Origin: Pyrus communis
Taxonomy: Eukaryota > Streptophyta > Magnoliopsida > Rosales > Rosaceae
DNA: 64,000 bases
Assembly: GCF_963583255.1 (NCBI RefSeq)
Contig: NC_084803.1
Span: 21,364,428-21,428,427 of the forward strand
Reading direction: 5' to 3'
Positions 12,257-25,205 of this stretch are shown here, piece by piece. A program made the translations under genes and the position numbers. Position 1 is the first letter of the stretch. Every line of letters starts with the position of its first letter. The notes beneath the pieces are model-generated. The model ran no database searches. It saw only the letters and a list, made by a program, of their open reading frames with translations, and was not told the origin of the DNA.

Positions 12257-15200
12257 ATGTTGAAAGAAACTGAGGGGAAAAAGTATCTAAGGTGCTCTAA
12301 AAAGATTGAAGAAAATTTATGAAATGATAATGCTATATGATTTTCGTAATTTCCCAACAGCTTTACCACCCCTATAAATGCAGGATCAGCTCAGTTTGTG
12401 TCCCAATGATGCTGAGACAAATACATAAAATATAGTCTGTTGCTTTTGGGCTTTGACCAGGATATGATCCCCTTTAGGGCAAAATCATTTGCTTAACCGC
12501 AATCACGTGATGGAAGAGATAAAAAGTAAGGAATAGAATCTGTTACACGGTAGGATTTCTCCTGTTTTAGCTCAATCATCTGTTGTTAGTTGTGTATGTG
12601 CATTACTATAGCATCCTTGCTGATCTACTTTTTACTTAAGTTTTCTGTAACTGATACTCCTTTCATTCCTCCCCTACAATTCAAAAGAAAAAGGGGCGTT
12701 GAGAGGTGGAAATGGATTATTCCCAGATGAACTGCATGGGTTTTTGTCAATGATTATGATCGCCCATTAGTACTGGGATTTTGTCTGCTATTCTTTGAAT
12801 TGAAAGCTCTATCTCTTGTTGGAAAAAACCTTAAAGTTGTTTCTTTCTAAGCCCACTTTAATCATGTATAAAAAAGAATGCAACCCCATGTCCCATGTGG
12901 GCTGTTACGATCAATCAAAATCAAATTAACCTTTGAATTGGTTGTTTTCACACGTGCAGTAACAGGTAAAAATCATATTAGTTACCATGCAAGTCTTTCT
13001 TAGCTCCTCACCAGCTCAGCTGATCATGGGATTGGCGATTGTGGGCAGATTAATGATTAGAATCTGTTTCAGTTTTGAGTAACAAATATGGCGGGATAAT
13101 GAGATTTTCAGTTTTGGCATGGTCAGCTCCCTGAACGACATAATAGATTGTAATTATTATTGTTTTTAGCACCAAATTGGTAATCATCAATTTCTACATT
13201 ATGCATATGATATGAGATTAAACTTCTTTGCTTGAAATTAGGGTCAATTACCAACTAGACTAAGAACCTTTAGTCTAGTGATAGTTGCGTTTGCTTAATT
13301 GAAAGAAATTTCATGTTCAATTTACATGATGTGATGGCTATGCACCTTTATGAAGATTTCAATATATTGTGGTTAGCTAGTCTTGTGATGGTGTCGTAAC
13401 TTTGTTATATATGCCTTGTACCTTCGAAGAATACGATATGAATATCATATCTACCGTTTAAAGCACTACTTGATCACATCAGTTAATTGATGGGTTGGTG
13501 CATGTGAATTTTAAGTTGTTGAGTTGCTCTACAGGTTAAGACACTTGGACAAAAGTAATGAATTTGTAGTAGTAGGATCCAAAAATTAAAAGTAAGATCT
13601 TAAATCTTAGCAACCCATACATCTAGGCACACCTATTTTGACATTAAAACTGAAAGTTGGTTTGTTGTGTGGAAATAAAAGGTAAATTAATGATCATTTG
13701 GGTCGAGATCGATGCCTTTTGATTGAAGGGAAGCACCAAATCCTTTTTCTTTATTTATTTTTCCTTTTTTTTTTTTTTTTGGTTCAAAAGGGTAAAAGGA
13801 AAAGTGCAGGCAGTGTTAAAATAATTAAAGTGACCAAAAACTGATAGTATTAAGACAAAGAAAGAAGCCAGAGGCATGCGTGAGAAGAAAATAATAAGTC
13901 TAAATAAAACAAATAGAAAAGAACATAAAGAGAGAATAGCATGCATGCTGTGAGGTCCAAAAGGAATATTAACAACTGGACGTGGAAAAGATTGCAAATT
14001 AAAGTTGAAAAATTATTGTCCTTACTCGCACAAAGAAAAGGTGTACGGTTTTCGGTTCTTTGAATTTTCATTGTGTTTATTTTACTCTGAAAAATGTTGA
14101 GAATTTATAAAGCCAAATGTTTTTTGTTCTCTTGCATTCAAGAGAACGACATACCCTCGTATCGATTTCACATCAAACAGCATGGGATCTACAATGTTTT
14201 TTTTTTACCCTGACTTTTTTGAGACACCCGCGTGAGATCAAAGTAACTTACCGTCTGTTCGCTCTCTGTTCAACAAAGGTAGCAGTATTAACTGACTATC
14301 CCTCGAGGAAAATATTCAGGGAAAAAAGGTGCTAGGGCATTTCAAATAGTGGCACAACATTAAGCGGGGGCAATAGAAGTCTTCCCTGACTCCTCCATGT
14401 TTGGATTCGCGTATCTGAATTTACCGTTGGACTCATCTCCATGTAAACAGTCATTGAACTTTTCCTACGCATGCAATTGTCTTCATAAATTAACTCACGG
14501 ACTTTGATTGGAAATTCGGAAAAGAAGTTTGGAAACGCAATAGGTTGTAACACAAAGTTTAGAGAGGGTGAATAGGCTTTATTCAATTTCAATAAACTTA
14601 AATTATTAATCACATTGATCAAGTATGTAGCGAAAATAGAAAATAAGTTATGCAACAATCAGACATTAGGATTGAAAGCGGATATCAATCTTGTTACGCA
14701 TATAAATAAAGTGCTTAAAACTAAACACAAGGATTAGCGAGGAGGGAGTGTACAAAAAGTGCAATGGCATAGGACCTTGAATTTTTTTAGGGGCCAAAAT
14801 TTTTTATCCTCCTATAAATTATATATGAGTACAAATTTCTAATAAAAAAGTTTTAACTGAAAAGAAAAATCATCATCATCATATGATTTTCTCTATATTA
14901 CAATTGATTAAGTGGAGCCTATACTTAATATATTAATTTTCTACTGTTCTCTAGCAATAAAAAATTTGTGTATTACTTTCTTCCACAAATACAAACGTAT
15001 TTCCATCTCTCTTTCAATTGTGCTCCATTTTTTCATAGATGAACCCTAAATCATGATTTTATGTTGGAGATTATTTAATTAGTAAGAGTGAGGTGTTGAT
15101 TTTTAGATTAAGTTTGAATATTGATTGTTGAGCCTTGTATAAAATATTGTCCAATTTTTTTTTTTTTTAAATAAGGAGGGTCTTTTTATTAAATTCGCAA

Positions 15201-15359
15201 ATGGCACCCAAAATGTTAGAGACATCCTTGTTAGCGAGCTAAAACTCCAACACATGGAGAAACATCCTCGGGCACACAGGCCGTGAAACAAACCAACTGT
15301 GAGAAAAGTAACTTTACAAGAGTCACTTAATTGACTGCTGTAAGCACCATGGCATAACC
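12257..15359. other. Intergenic, no gene seen
   Basis: AT-rich sequence with a T-run near 13767-13780. The ORFs at 13755-14071 and 14332-14658 have no recognisable domain. A weak SINE-head-like string (tagtctagtgatag) lies near 13272. Confidence 0.55.
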
Positions 15360-15540
15360 TTGCCTTTATCAATCAAGTCCACAATAGCATAGCGAAACAC
15401 AACGTTGTTGTTAGTCGCATGCTTGTTAGAATTGTGGAATTTGCAGTAAGCTTCCCTTTCAAGTCTTCGGCCTTAAGTATAACATGGCCTAGCTGAAGCT
15501 TGATCATGTTCGTCGCAAGGAGTTGATCGAATACAAGTGA
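15360..15540 (-). pseudogene. Tat gypsy gag fragment
   Basis: In one minus-strand frame this reads a gag zinc-knuckle-like stretch, CKFHNSNKHATNNN, followed by VVF. It matches CKYHNSNNHATNNC of the large Tat element at about 59000, and the upstream segment (frame-shifted here) corresponds to the same gag. At least one frameshift and a Cys-to-Asn change break it. It is an isolated scrap of the same family as the 47.6-61.3 kb element, with no pol beside it. Confidence 0.75.
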
Positions 15541-15824
15541 ATTATTGATTTATTTTCTGTTATTTTATGTTATTTTGTAGTCAATTATTGATAAGGAATT
15601 AATACATTTTTATTTTGGAAAAGAAAAAGGTGGTTGTCTAAACCCTCTTTCCAAGCTGTGTGATGAGATGTTGAGGAAGGAATGAACGGAGGAGGCGGCA
15701 AGTTTCCTTGTGTCGCACATCCAAGTGAATGAAGAGAAGGAGACCATGAGACCTAATAAACCGGCTGCCTCCAACAATTTGAATTAAATTTGATAAATTA
15801 ACTAATAAAAATTCGGCCACTTAA

Positions 15825-15975
15825 TATTACGGTTTAGTGATTCATTGGTAAATGAAAGATCTTAAGTTGGATTCTTGTTAAAGGCGAAATTGAACCACAT
15901 TATTGCTAGTCCATTATGAGGCTAAACTCATCCTCTACTCTTATTATAAATAATATCGATTGTTAAAAAAAGAAA
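15825..15975 (+). mobile_element. SINE, family with 'cggtytagtg' head
   Basis: Head tacggtttagtgattc, degenerate B box near ttggattcttgt, then the conserved body gaaattgaaccacattattgc, gctaaactcatcctc and tail aaataatatcgattgttaaa. It shares body and tail with the copies at 44098 and, in reverse, at 32735 and 25030. Confidence 0.75.
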
Positions 15976-18420
15976 AGAATAAAAACCCGGACCATTTAAT
16001 GGTCCGAACCCTATGTTATACCATATCCCTTTGGTCTCCAAATTTAGGTTTATACTAGACTACTAGTATTAGGCATTGGTTCTTTTACTTTTAGGCCTTT
16101 TCCTTCCCCATTTTTCGGGCCCAACTTCTCCTTTTACAAATCCAATCCTTTCGGAATTGGGTTGTGCGCGTGGATTGTGTATAAATTGAATTCAAGATAC
16201 GGTGCAACTAAAGCAACATGAACGACGATATTACAATTAAATATCAATGTCATTAGCAATGTTATGTTCACACATTATTGCTAAATATCCAAAACGATGA
16301 TATTGCAACTGAACATCAATGCCATAATAACAATGTTATATTCATACATTGTTGCTAAATAGCAACGTTGTATTAACAATATTTACCAAATCTTGACATT
16401 ATGTCAACAATATCTATCAAATATCGACGTCATATCTACTACATACAAAGGTTGTTAACATAGTGTTAAAATTCAGTTGCAAAATCGTCATTTGAGTCAC
16501 TTCGTATATTATACTTGAGTCATGCACAACTCGTGCACACAGTGGCTGATTTGGGATTCTAATCTTGGGGAGGGGGTTTTCTAGTGTAAAACATTCAAGT
16601 TTTATTTAGATGGAATTTTTGTGCATATCACACAAACTTTTCTTAATAAGGAAATTTTTCTAGCACTTGTTGGCCTATTCCAAGAAGGTATTTAATCAAA
16701 CACTTGATGGAAACAAAAATTTCACAATCAGACATTCTGAGAATTTCTGAAGGACTTTCACATGTATTTGCTCAACCTTCGACTGCTTCCGAGACCTACC
16801 GAGTCCATATGTGAATCCCCCCATGCATGCGCAGAGGAGAATTTTCGATGAGCTCTAATAAGCAAAGAATTTCATGAGGTTGTTGACATATAACCAGATG
16901 CCTCAATAATTTGAGCTATAAAACAGAAACATGAGATTTGTCACTTAGCTGATTAATTGAAGCTTTTGGTTGCTACCATGCTAAGTTGTTGTACGTTCTC
17001 TCCTACTGTTCTTTATTCACAGAAGCAGATTTTTTTGTCTCAACTTCATCTGCAAATCAACATCTAAATAGACTCGAGAGAAAGGGCTTGTCGAAACATA
17101 ATTATACACGGCCAGATTTTCTCACTTTTAATGTGTCCAACCCATGCTCTGTGGTCCATGATCCATACAAAAAGGTCGATATATACTTGTTGACTATAGA
17201 GCCATTGATAAGATTGGATTTCAATCAAAATGGCTAACAAGGACAAGAACAAGCATTTGGTTATGGCTTTTGGTGTTGGCATTGATTGAGACATTTTCTC
17301 TTTCATTTTTTTCTTTTTTCTTTTGGTTTAAGGAGTATCAAAATGAGAGTTTGTAACTCAAGTGATTAAAATTACAGAGCATATTTATATATGCACTCGA
17401 CGTCTTAAATTTGGTTTTCTCTCTCTTAATATCACTTGTACATGAAAATAAATGAGAGCCAAGTTTGTGGTTTAGCCCAAATCATTAACACACAACCCCC
17501 TCCCTCCCCCTCCAAATCTTCAACTGTCATTATCCTTGCATCAAGAAGTAAAAAGAAAAGGTGCAACTTCATAGGAAAAGAAAAGAACTGGTTTGGTGCT
17601 TGAAATCGGATTAGAGTAGATGACTCACATATTAGAACGAATGTAAAGGAAATATTTTCATTATGAGGGCTTAGAAGAGATAACTTATAACTTATAATGT
17701 GTTGATATCCTATCATTTTGTATGGATTAGAAGCTAGCTTTCCTTCATGACTAACTCTATCATATACTTTAAACTTGGACAACATATTTTCATTTGTTCT
17801 TTGAACAAACTTTAAATATAGTGAGTTATCCAATGTTAAGAATCAAACAAGCCCTAAGAGCCAAATGACTCACCAAAATAATAGGACTAGAAGACATGAG
17901 TGTAAACACGGAATTCCTTTATTTTCACTAACATTTGCATATCTACAATGAGTTTCATAGGTCAATTCTTGATGAAAAATTCATCTTCTACCTTCAGTTT
18001 AAATAATATTTATAAGTTCACATTGGTTTCTTCTTCTATTATATATTGAATGAAGTGAGTCCTCTGTCTAAAATAAAAAAAAATAAAAAAAATAAAATTC
18101 TAGACATGTCCACAAGGTCTCTTAGAGCAATTCCACCTGTTTAGGGAGGGTAAGGGTAAGGGCAAGGCAATTAACTAGCCTTTATTATTCGCTCTGAATA
18201 GTACTTGCGTTCATGCACTTCCACTCGTTGGGCAATGACAAAGAGATTACTATTCACAAATATATTTTTGTATTTTTTAGGTTGCCTTGGTGTGTTATTC
18301 GTAAGTGTGTTAACTGTGTATTTAAGTTTGTTTAAGTGTGAATTTTGTAAATTTGTTCTCTGAAAATAAAATGATTGTTTAATTCCAAAAATTTATCAAA
18401 AATACAAGGTAAAAACAAAG
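15976..18420. other. Intergenic, no gene seen
   Basis: No supported gene. The 83-codon ORF at 16986 and the 133-codon minus ORF at 17432-17833 lack domains. A 72-bp tandem dimer is listed separately, and an A/T-rich run lies near 18070-18105. Confidence 0.55.
16221..16365. repeat. Diverged 72-bp tandem dimer
   Basis: Two units start at 16221 (aacgacgatattacaatt) and 16293 (aacgatgatattgcaact). Both continue through atcaatg, a Y-rich core and ttgctaaatat/ag. Function unknown. Confidence 0.6.
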
Positions 18421-19039
18421 TGTGGAGTCTAAAATTATCCCAAAAATCCTAGAGGCGACACATGGTCTTTTGCTCATGAAAGACAAGATTGTCCTCATTA
18501 AATGGGCAGACTTCTCAAATACTTTCACGCACAGCTCCACACCCTTGAAGGTTTAAGCAGTTGAATACGACTGCTCATAACTCACCTACTCATGGCAAAC
18601 AAAAGTCAAATGTATTAAAGATAGGATTAATTACAAACTCCTATCTTTAATACATTTTTAATTGAAGATTGACTCCATCAAGTAAGTAATTCCTATTTCA
18701 ATCAATTAGGGATACTTCCACCATTATCTCAATATATTATTTCCTATTTAATATCTTGGAAATATTCTTTTCATACACCTTGCCAATAAGATGCCGCCAT
18801 GTGTAGGATAAAACCCTAACAATGTGACCAGCTCTCTATTCCTATAAATGCCTTCATCTCTACTAAATTTCGGTATGCTTTTGCTACCCCTAAGAGCCCT
18901 AAACACTTACTATTTTTAGAGAAACTAACTTAGGCATCAGAGATCCATTGGCCTAACCCCCCTCCACCTCGTGGGCCCGTGAGGTTTAGGCCTTTGATCA
19001 ACGGTGTTGATTGTTTTGTAGGCACATTTTGGTCAAGAT
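18421..19039 (+). repeat. LTR-like block, possibly a solo LTR
   Basis: It starts tgtggagtctaaaattat. It has a TATA-like box (cctataaatgcc, about 18840) and then the sequence acttaggcatcagagatcc, typical of the R/U5 part of Tat-type gypsy LTRs. The 5-mer caaag flanks it (18416-18420 and 19040-19044), but the inner right end is not the canonical CA, so the flanking repeat could be chance. Confidence 0.42.
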
Positions 19040-19356
19040 CAAAGACGGCAGCAATTCGCTACCACACAAAGCATTACAACGAGTATAATTAATCAAAAGT
19101 AAAATGCAAATCCTAGCAAAACCAACTACGATATTGAAACAATATTATTCTTAGTAGCTTACAACCCAGGAGATAAAATCAGTGGGGGTTGGTCCCTCTT
19201 CCCTTGGAATGCATGGAACTTCCTTATCTTCCACAAAAAACCTTCTCCTCATGATACAATTTTTTTCGCTTTCCAAAAACGTTTTGAATGAGGAGACATG
19301 CTGTGGACGCACGAGGACATGATATCCTAATCCTTCTGTTCTTGCTTTTTTTTTGC

Positions 19357-20142
19357 CTATTTAACTATGTCTCTTGCCTTTACTTTATCTCTAGCCTTGT
19401 CTTGCTCATTAGATAACCTATCTTGCTCCAGATTCAGTGCAAGTTGGCAAGTCAATTCATGAGCTCGAATAATCATTATTTGAAGAACTCCCTCTTGAAG
19501 CTCTTTTCTTAGTAGCCTTCTTACCAACAGGCCGTGGGGTTTCTTGGATTTGTGTGAACGACTCAATTGGGGTCTTTAATGACATCTTCAATGGAGACTT
19601 TTCAGTAGTTGATTCGTGTAAAGGAGTCTCAATCAACTCAACTTATGGACTACTAGGTAAAACTTTGTACTTCGGAGTATGCTTGACAATGTTTCTACGT
19701 TCGTGCCTATGAATAATTTTTTATTTTCAAGATTGAACCATATGTGTGCTTGTATTTGCTGAAACAAAAATTGTGAAACAACATAACAAATTACATAATA
19801 AAGGTATAAATAATAACATTAATTACATTTTAAATTTATTAATAATAAAAAGTTATTACCTCATTGGTTAGATTATCACCGCTTAGATAAATTCCTTCAT
19901 CTTTTGCGAGGGCTTCTTGCCAAGATCTCAACTCTTTATGTAGATGTTTGTACTTACTCGACAGAGATTGCTCGATCTGGAATGTGCCTTGAATTTGCTT
20001 GACAAATTGTGCATGAATATTCTTCCACATTTGTTGCATCCTTATCTCATTTCCCGTTATTGGGTCATGAGTAACAAGCCCCCAACCCTCAAGCAAAGTA
20101 ACGTCCTCTCCGATCGATCAAATTGCCTTGTCACTCATTTTT
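19357..20142 (-). pseudogene. SANT/NAM-associated protein pseudogene
   Basis: Minus-strand exon from about 20142 to 19859 reads a stretch with EGWGLVTHDPITGNE, then a WKNIHAQF-like block, SLSSKYKHLHKEL and SGDNLTNE. This is the pattern of plant Myb/SANT-like proteins with a NAM-associated C-terminal domain, often annotated 'glutathione S-transferase T3-like'. A GT-AG intron (19858 down to 19759) then leads to QAHIWF, where the family has QAQMWF. The end is a charged helical tail (about 19566-19357). An in-frame TGA precedes the SIGEDVTLLEGW part, and more stops interrupt exon 2. Such genes are often linked to PIF/Harbinger elements, but no transposase is nearby. Confidence 0.7.
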
Positions 20143-22295
20143 TTGGTAAAAAAAAAAAAAATTGAAAAGTGGAAAACAAATATAGAATATTGTAATAAAA
20201 ATAAATATTGAGTTGTGATGTGGGGAATGAAGAACATGGATGAGTGCATTGCACACGCCAAACACACAAAAAATAATCCAACATGGATGACGTCAGACTT
20301 GCCCGCTGGCACAAGGCTGGGCTTCAGATGTTTGGACTTTCGGCCGAGCTTCTCTTGGCCCACCACTTGCTCTTGCCAATTTAAACCGGTGAAGGAGGGC
20401 TTTTGAGTTGGAGTTTGATGGCAACTTTAGGGCCCTCGCCCCTTATCATCTCTTGATGGGTGGAGCTGCTCGAATAATGCACCATGTTATATTCTGATTT
20501 CTAGTATCTACCATACCCCACCAAAGCCTCGTGTGGAAGTGACATGAGTTTAGACACCAAGATATTCCCAGCAAAAAGATATTTGCCGTCTTGGGGGCCA
20601 ATTTGGGGTCAGTTTGATCAGTTTGGTGAGAGAGCCATAAGATTAAAGGCCTGGCCTAAAAGTTAAGGTCCAAACCCCTCATTTGATCCACACAAAGCTC
20701 CTTAGGCCCCTTAATTCCATTGGCACCATTAACTTTCAGTTGGTCTACATGACCCACTCTAAACAGCACTAACGGTTGGTTTGCAAGCACTGCTAAAATA
20801 CATCAACAAACAGCTAAAATGATTAATATTTCAACCAATTCTCTTGTACTAAATACTGAAACGCTTACATATTACTCAAACATAGAATAACTATGTAATT
20901 AAAGAAAAATAAAAATGTGAGATTTTCATAATTTCATTATATTTAGTTGGCATACAAAATTTTGAGATATGACAGGTCTCAATTTGCAGTAAATATAGTA
21001 CAATTAACAACAGTTTTTCATGACGAACCCGTGTGTATATGTATTGCAACAAAGAAATATCATCAATCGCGTGTTCAAGGTCAAACAGTAGTGATTCTCT
21101 ATGATTTTAAATTTTAACGTGTGTGGGGTAGGTGACATGGTGTAGGCAGCGTGCCAAGAATTTGGTTCACTTATTAATCATTGTATCCAGCTCACGAGGG
21201 AAGATAAACAAAATTTTTAATCATGTTTATGAAATAATGAGGTGTGTTTGGTTGGGTTAGCTGACGTACTTGTTAATAACATGACCAGTATATATCCATC
21301 ACAGAGCCGTCCACAAGGCTTAGGTGGGCTATAGTTTAGGGAAGAATTTTTGAAATTTATGTTTTAATTGCTAATGTTAATGCATGTAGTCTATATAGCC
21401 CATTTAATTTTAATATAGGTTAATACTTAAAGTGCATGATTGGTAATAAATAATATTTTTTTATGCTAAAAGTAAAATGAGTTTTCGCTCTATTCCGCAT
21501 CCTTTTACAGTAGTAGAGATGAGTGTTATCCTTGCACTATGGTGTGGGTTCGAACTCCGTTAGCTCTCTAATCTAACATATAATCTAACAAATCTGTTGT
21601 TTGACAAAAAAAAAAAACACTTTTTACCCTATACAATTTAGCCATTGTGCTTCTTACTCAAGAAAAGAAAGATATTTCTTTTAATCAACCTATAAACCCT
21701 AGCTCCGCAATTTCCTTACTTTCTGTTGAGATTTTTCACTGAATGTCATATTTGGTACTTCCTTAATCGCTTTATTTACTATTCTTGATTTAATTAGTAG
21801 GTTAATTATTTACATGGTCCTTGAATTTGTCAATTAGATTACAATTTTGAGAATAGTTTATATTTCATCATTGTTATTCCATGTTGGTTATTATACAATT
21901 TTATATAGGTAAAAAAAATGAACATATAATTTTGTGGTACTAAATTAATTTCAGCTAGCCCACCCAAGAAAAAAAATCCTACCTTTGACCTTGTATATAT
22001 CCTTGACCACTGTATATAGAGAGAGCCTTTATCCAAAAAATTCTCATTTTTGTAAATGGAGAATAGTTGTGAAGTCCACTTCACATCGAACCTTAACGAT
22101 TCAAATCGTTTATTCTTTTAGTCTCATTTACAAATCATTCTTATAAAAAATCCATTCAATCTAAAACATTACCCATTTGATTGTCATATGAAATTTGAAT
22201 GTTTCTTAGAACATATTGTTCGTCAAATTTTTTGAACTCAATTAGATACCTTAAACATTTCCAATTTGACTAATACTTCATAAGTTGATCTGTGA
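20143..22295. other. Intergenic, no gene seen
   Basis: Only short ORFs without domains. One SINE-like copy (21505-21614) is listed separately. Confidence 0.55.
21505..21614 (+). mobile_element. SINE-like sequence, second family
   Basis: Contains a B-box-like gggttcgaactcc (about 21546), a short body (ctctaatctaacatataatc) and an A-run of about 12 at 21605-21617. The head is weak and no clear target duplication was found. Confidence 0.4.
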
Positions 22296-22300
22296 AGTGC

Positions 22301-24932
22301 TGTAACAACCTGTCCCTAATTATACGATTTTATTAATTTTAAAAGAGTGAATTGACGAAAATACCCTAGAGGCGAGACTATTGACTTTCGTTGACCATTA
22401 TTTTTGACCTATATGAGCTATTATTTTACTATATTCTCGAAATACTCAACAGTACGAACACGTAGGCGTAAGTGGAATCAAAATCGGAGTTACGATGTAA
22501 ATTTTACGGAACTACGAATTCGAAGAATACTTTTGTAAAAATTATTATTTTATATTTTATATTTTTTCTTAATTATTATATTATTACTTTAATAATTTTA
22601 ATAATTATTATATATTTTTCACCCACACCATGTTTACCTCCCTCTCTTCCACGTGGCATTTTCTTTCCCCACTTCAAGGACTCTCTCTCTCTCGTCTATT
22701 TCATCTCTCTCCTCCCTCAGTCTCTCTTGTCCCTTTCTCTGATAACACTCTCTCACTCCCCCTCCCTCTCCGATGGACTACCGAGCCACCATCACCGGCG
22801 TTTTACCTCGGCGAGCACAACCACCCTTAGATTTTCCCATCACGAACCCAGACCAGGCTGAGATCTCTTGTTTTCCCTCTTTCCCTCGATGCACATTACC
22901 ATCACTGTGCAAAAACTTAATCTGGCAGAACTCACCGTCTTCAACAAAGGTAAGGTTTGAAACCTTCCAAAAATTTTGAGATCATGTTTAGGAGTACGAT
23001 TAGGTTGTTTTTGAGACAGTTTGGTGTTGTTTGGACGTAGAAACCACTCAGGGAAAACACTCCCCAGTTTCCGGCGATGGATTCGCGAGGTTGTAGGCGT
23101 TTTTCGGCCATCTTCCAACCACGGTTGTGAACCAAAATGGTATAACTCGAATCTCTATATTCCTAGCTTTATTTTGGTACTTAAATGGTGAAGTTTAGTT
23201 AAGAGTCAAGCTCAAATGGAGCTCGGGAAGTTTCCCAGCCAAAGTCGTCTTGTTTCGGCTTTCTTCTCCGTTAGATTTGGCGGGTTTAACCTGCAAACCC
23301 AAACGGGTCAACCAAACCCGATACAGAAAAAAAGAAAAAAAAAGGAACCAAAAACCCTGATCCATATCCAAACCCGGATCCACCTTGGCCTATTTCTGAA
23401 ATGGATCTGGAATATTCTTGAAATATTTCGTGGAATATTCCTAAAATATTCTTGGAATATTCTTTGTAATATTCTTAGAATTTCGTGGAATATTCCTAGA
23501 ATATTCTTGGAATATTCTTTGAAATATTCTTAGAATATTCATTATGTTGCGTTTCCAAAATTTTCTCGGAAACCTTCCTAGGCTAGTTTTGACGCCCCGA
23601 GTCCGTTTTTAACATCCATTTAGTGAAATTCCATAGCTGACCGCCTCGGTGGCTCTATTGACTTTTCGTTGACTTTTTATGAAAAATTGCCTTGGACCCT
23701 CCATAGCGTATTTCGACGTGTTGATTCTGAATCCGCTGTACGTTTCTCCAAATTCAAATGTTTTAATTGAGTTTTACTAATGGGTCTCCATTATGCTTAG
23801 GTACGTTTAGCATCGGCAATCTGTATTTACTTGTTCGAACGGCTACGACATCGCAAGTATCTGTGAGTGAGGCTTTGCTATATATTTATTTAGTTTCCAT
23901 TTATATATTTGATAAAGAATTTCCTATGTTACGTCTAGATTAGATTAACATTTACAAGAATTAGCGTATCAACAAAATTTATGAAATTATGCTACATCAT
24001 GCAGGATGCACATGTATGAATACTATGACGGGATGCCTTAATCATATTTATGGCCATAAATAATATTATGTTGACTAGAATTATCAATTTAATGTTGCAT
24101 GATCATATATACGTTATCTGCTCATCGTGTGCTACACTGATGTTAGTACTCGCCCGGGCCAGACCAGGCTTCACGTATATGTTGACAGTGCACCATACGT
24201 TCACTTTGGATCCATTGTAGGTGCCAATCCTGTCCTAGATTGCTATAGGCAAGTAGGACTCATAAGTGATGCTCATAGCGCCAGTCTTCACGTGATTGTA
24301 GTACTAGAACGTAAATCATTATTATACCTAGTATTGTTCCTGTTAGGATACCTCTGCATGAACTCATGTGTCAACATATGTAGATGAGCACTTGATATGA
24401 TATGTTTGTTAATTTGAGATTATGTGATTACCGGACGTTAGGTGTTTATTTACGAAATATTGTGATGAACTGAATTTTTGAGATACTGCAGGCTACAGTA
24501 AGATTTTCATACTATATATAGTATGTATATTTTGGAAACTATACTTGTTTTCGGCGAGGGGTTATTATGTTTTCGAAAAGGTTTTTACAAAGATTTATTT
24601 TAGGCCCACTCACCCTTTATTTTTTTTTGCCCATCTAGGTTTTAGTGGCAGAGCTTCTGTGTGGACAAGGATTCTTGGCAAATGTTGGTATAGGAGAGTA
24701 TCTTCGATGATATAATTCTTATCCTACTTATATTGTACTTTACTTATACTCTGACATCACGTGTGAAATGAGTTCATTCCCGCTCACATGCGCATTCTTC
24801 CATTTAGTCACTTTTAGGTTAATTTATTCATGTTTTCCACATCACTACACTTTATGGTTTCGTCACTTCTTGGGGTCGGCCAACACAGCTCGATTCAGAG
24901 TCTAGGTGGACCTTCCTGGTCGGGGTGTGTCA
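22301..24932 (+). mobile_element. Solo LTR, 2.6 kb, Ty3/gypsy (Tekay-like)
   Basis: It starts tgtaacaacctgtccct and ends ggtcggggtgtgtca. The perfect 5-bp duplication agtgc flanks it (22296-22300 and 24933-24937), so this single long LTR is what remains of a whole element after recombination. The copy at 62781-63332 shares both ends and is followed by a tRNA-iMet primer site, which shows that this is LTR sequence. LTRs of this size with that primer site fit the Tekay/Del chromovirus group; this is inference. ORFs inside (22472, 24127) are in LTR sequence and have no domains. Confidence 0.87.
23428..23537. repeat. 55-bp tandem duplication of ggaatattc units
   Basis: Two near-identical 55-bp units (from tcgtggaatattcct) at 23428 and 23483, themselves built from repeated ggaatattcyt-like palindromic cores. 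They lie inside the solo LTR. Confidence 0.75.
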
Positions 24933-24939
24933 AGTGCAA

Positions 24940-25029
24940 CTTGAAAAATAGACAGTTTGCATCGTTAAAATTCGATGAGTAGGCCCCATTACTAGTTTTC
25001 ATTTACAAAAAAAAAAAAAAAGAATCCCT
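24940..25029. other. Short spacer with A-run
   Basis: Contains an A-run near 25008-25021 next to the SINE tail. Nothing else was seen. Confidence 0.4.
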
Positions 25030-25205
25030 TTGAATATTTTTTTTTTAGTACATCAATATTTTTACATTAGGGGTAGGGAGATTTGGCTAAGCCACACAAT
25101 GGGCAACCTAATTTGGTATCGAATTCGCCATCTACGAAATTCAAACCTAAGACTTCTCACTTCTAAGCGAAGAGAAATACCACCAGACCGTAATACTGAG
25201 TGGCA
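25030..25205 (-). mobile_element. SINE, reverse orientation
   Basis: Reverse complement of the SINE family: the plus strand reads the tail (acatcaatatttttacatta), the body (atttggctaagccacacaatg) and then the head complement ccaccagaccgtaatactg. It is closest to the copy at 34337, sharing the aatttggtatcgaattcgcc type of body. Confidence 0.78.

Noticed and set aside
22472..22861. 129-codon ORF and neighbours near 22.5-23.5 kb
   Set aside because: They lie in a solo LTR with TSD; composition-driven ORFs.
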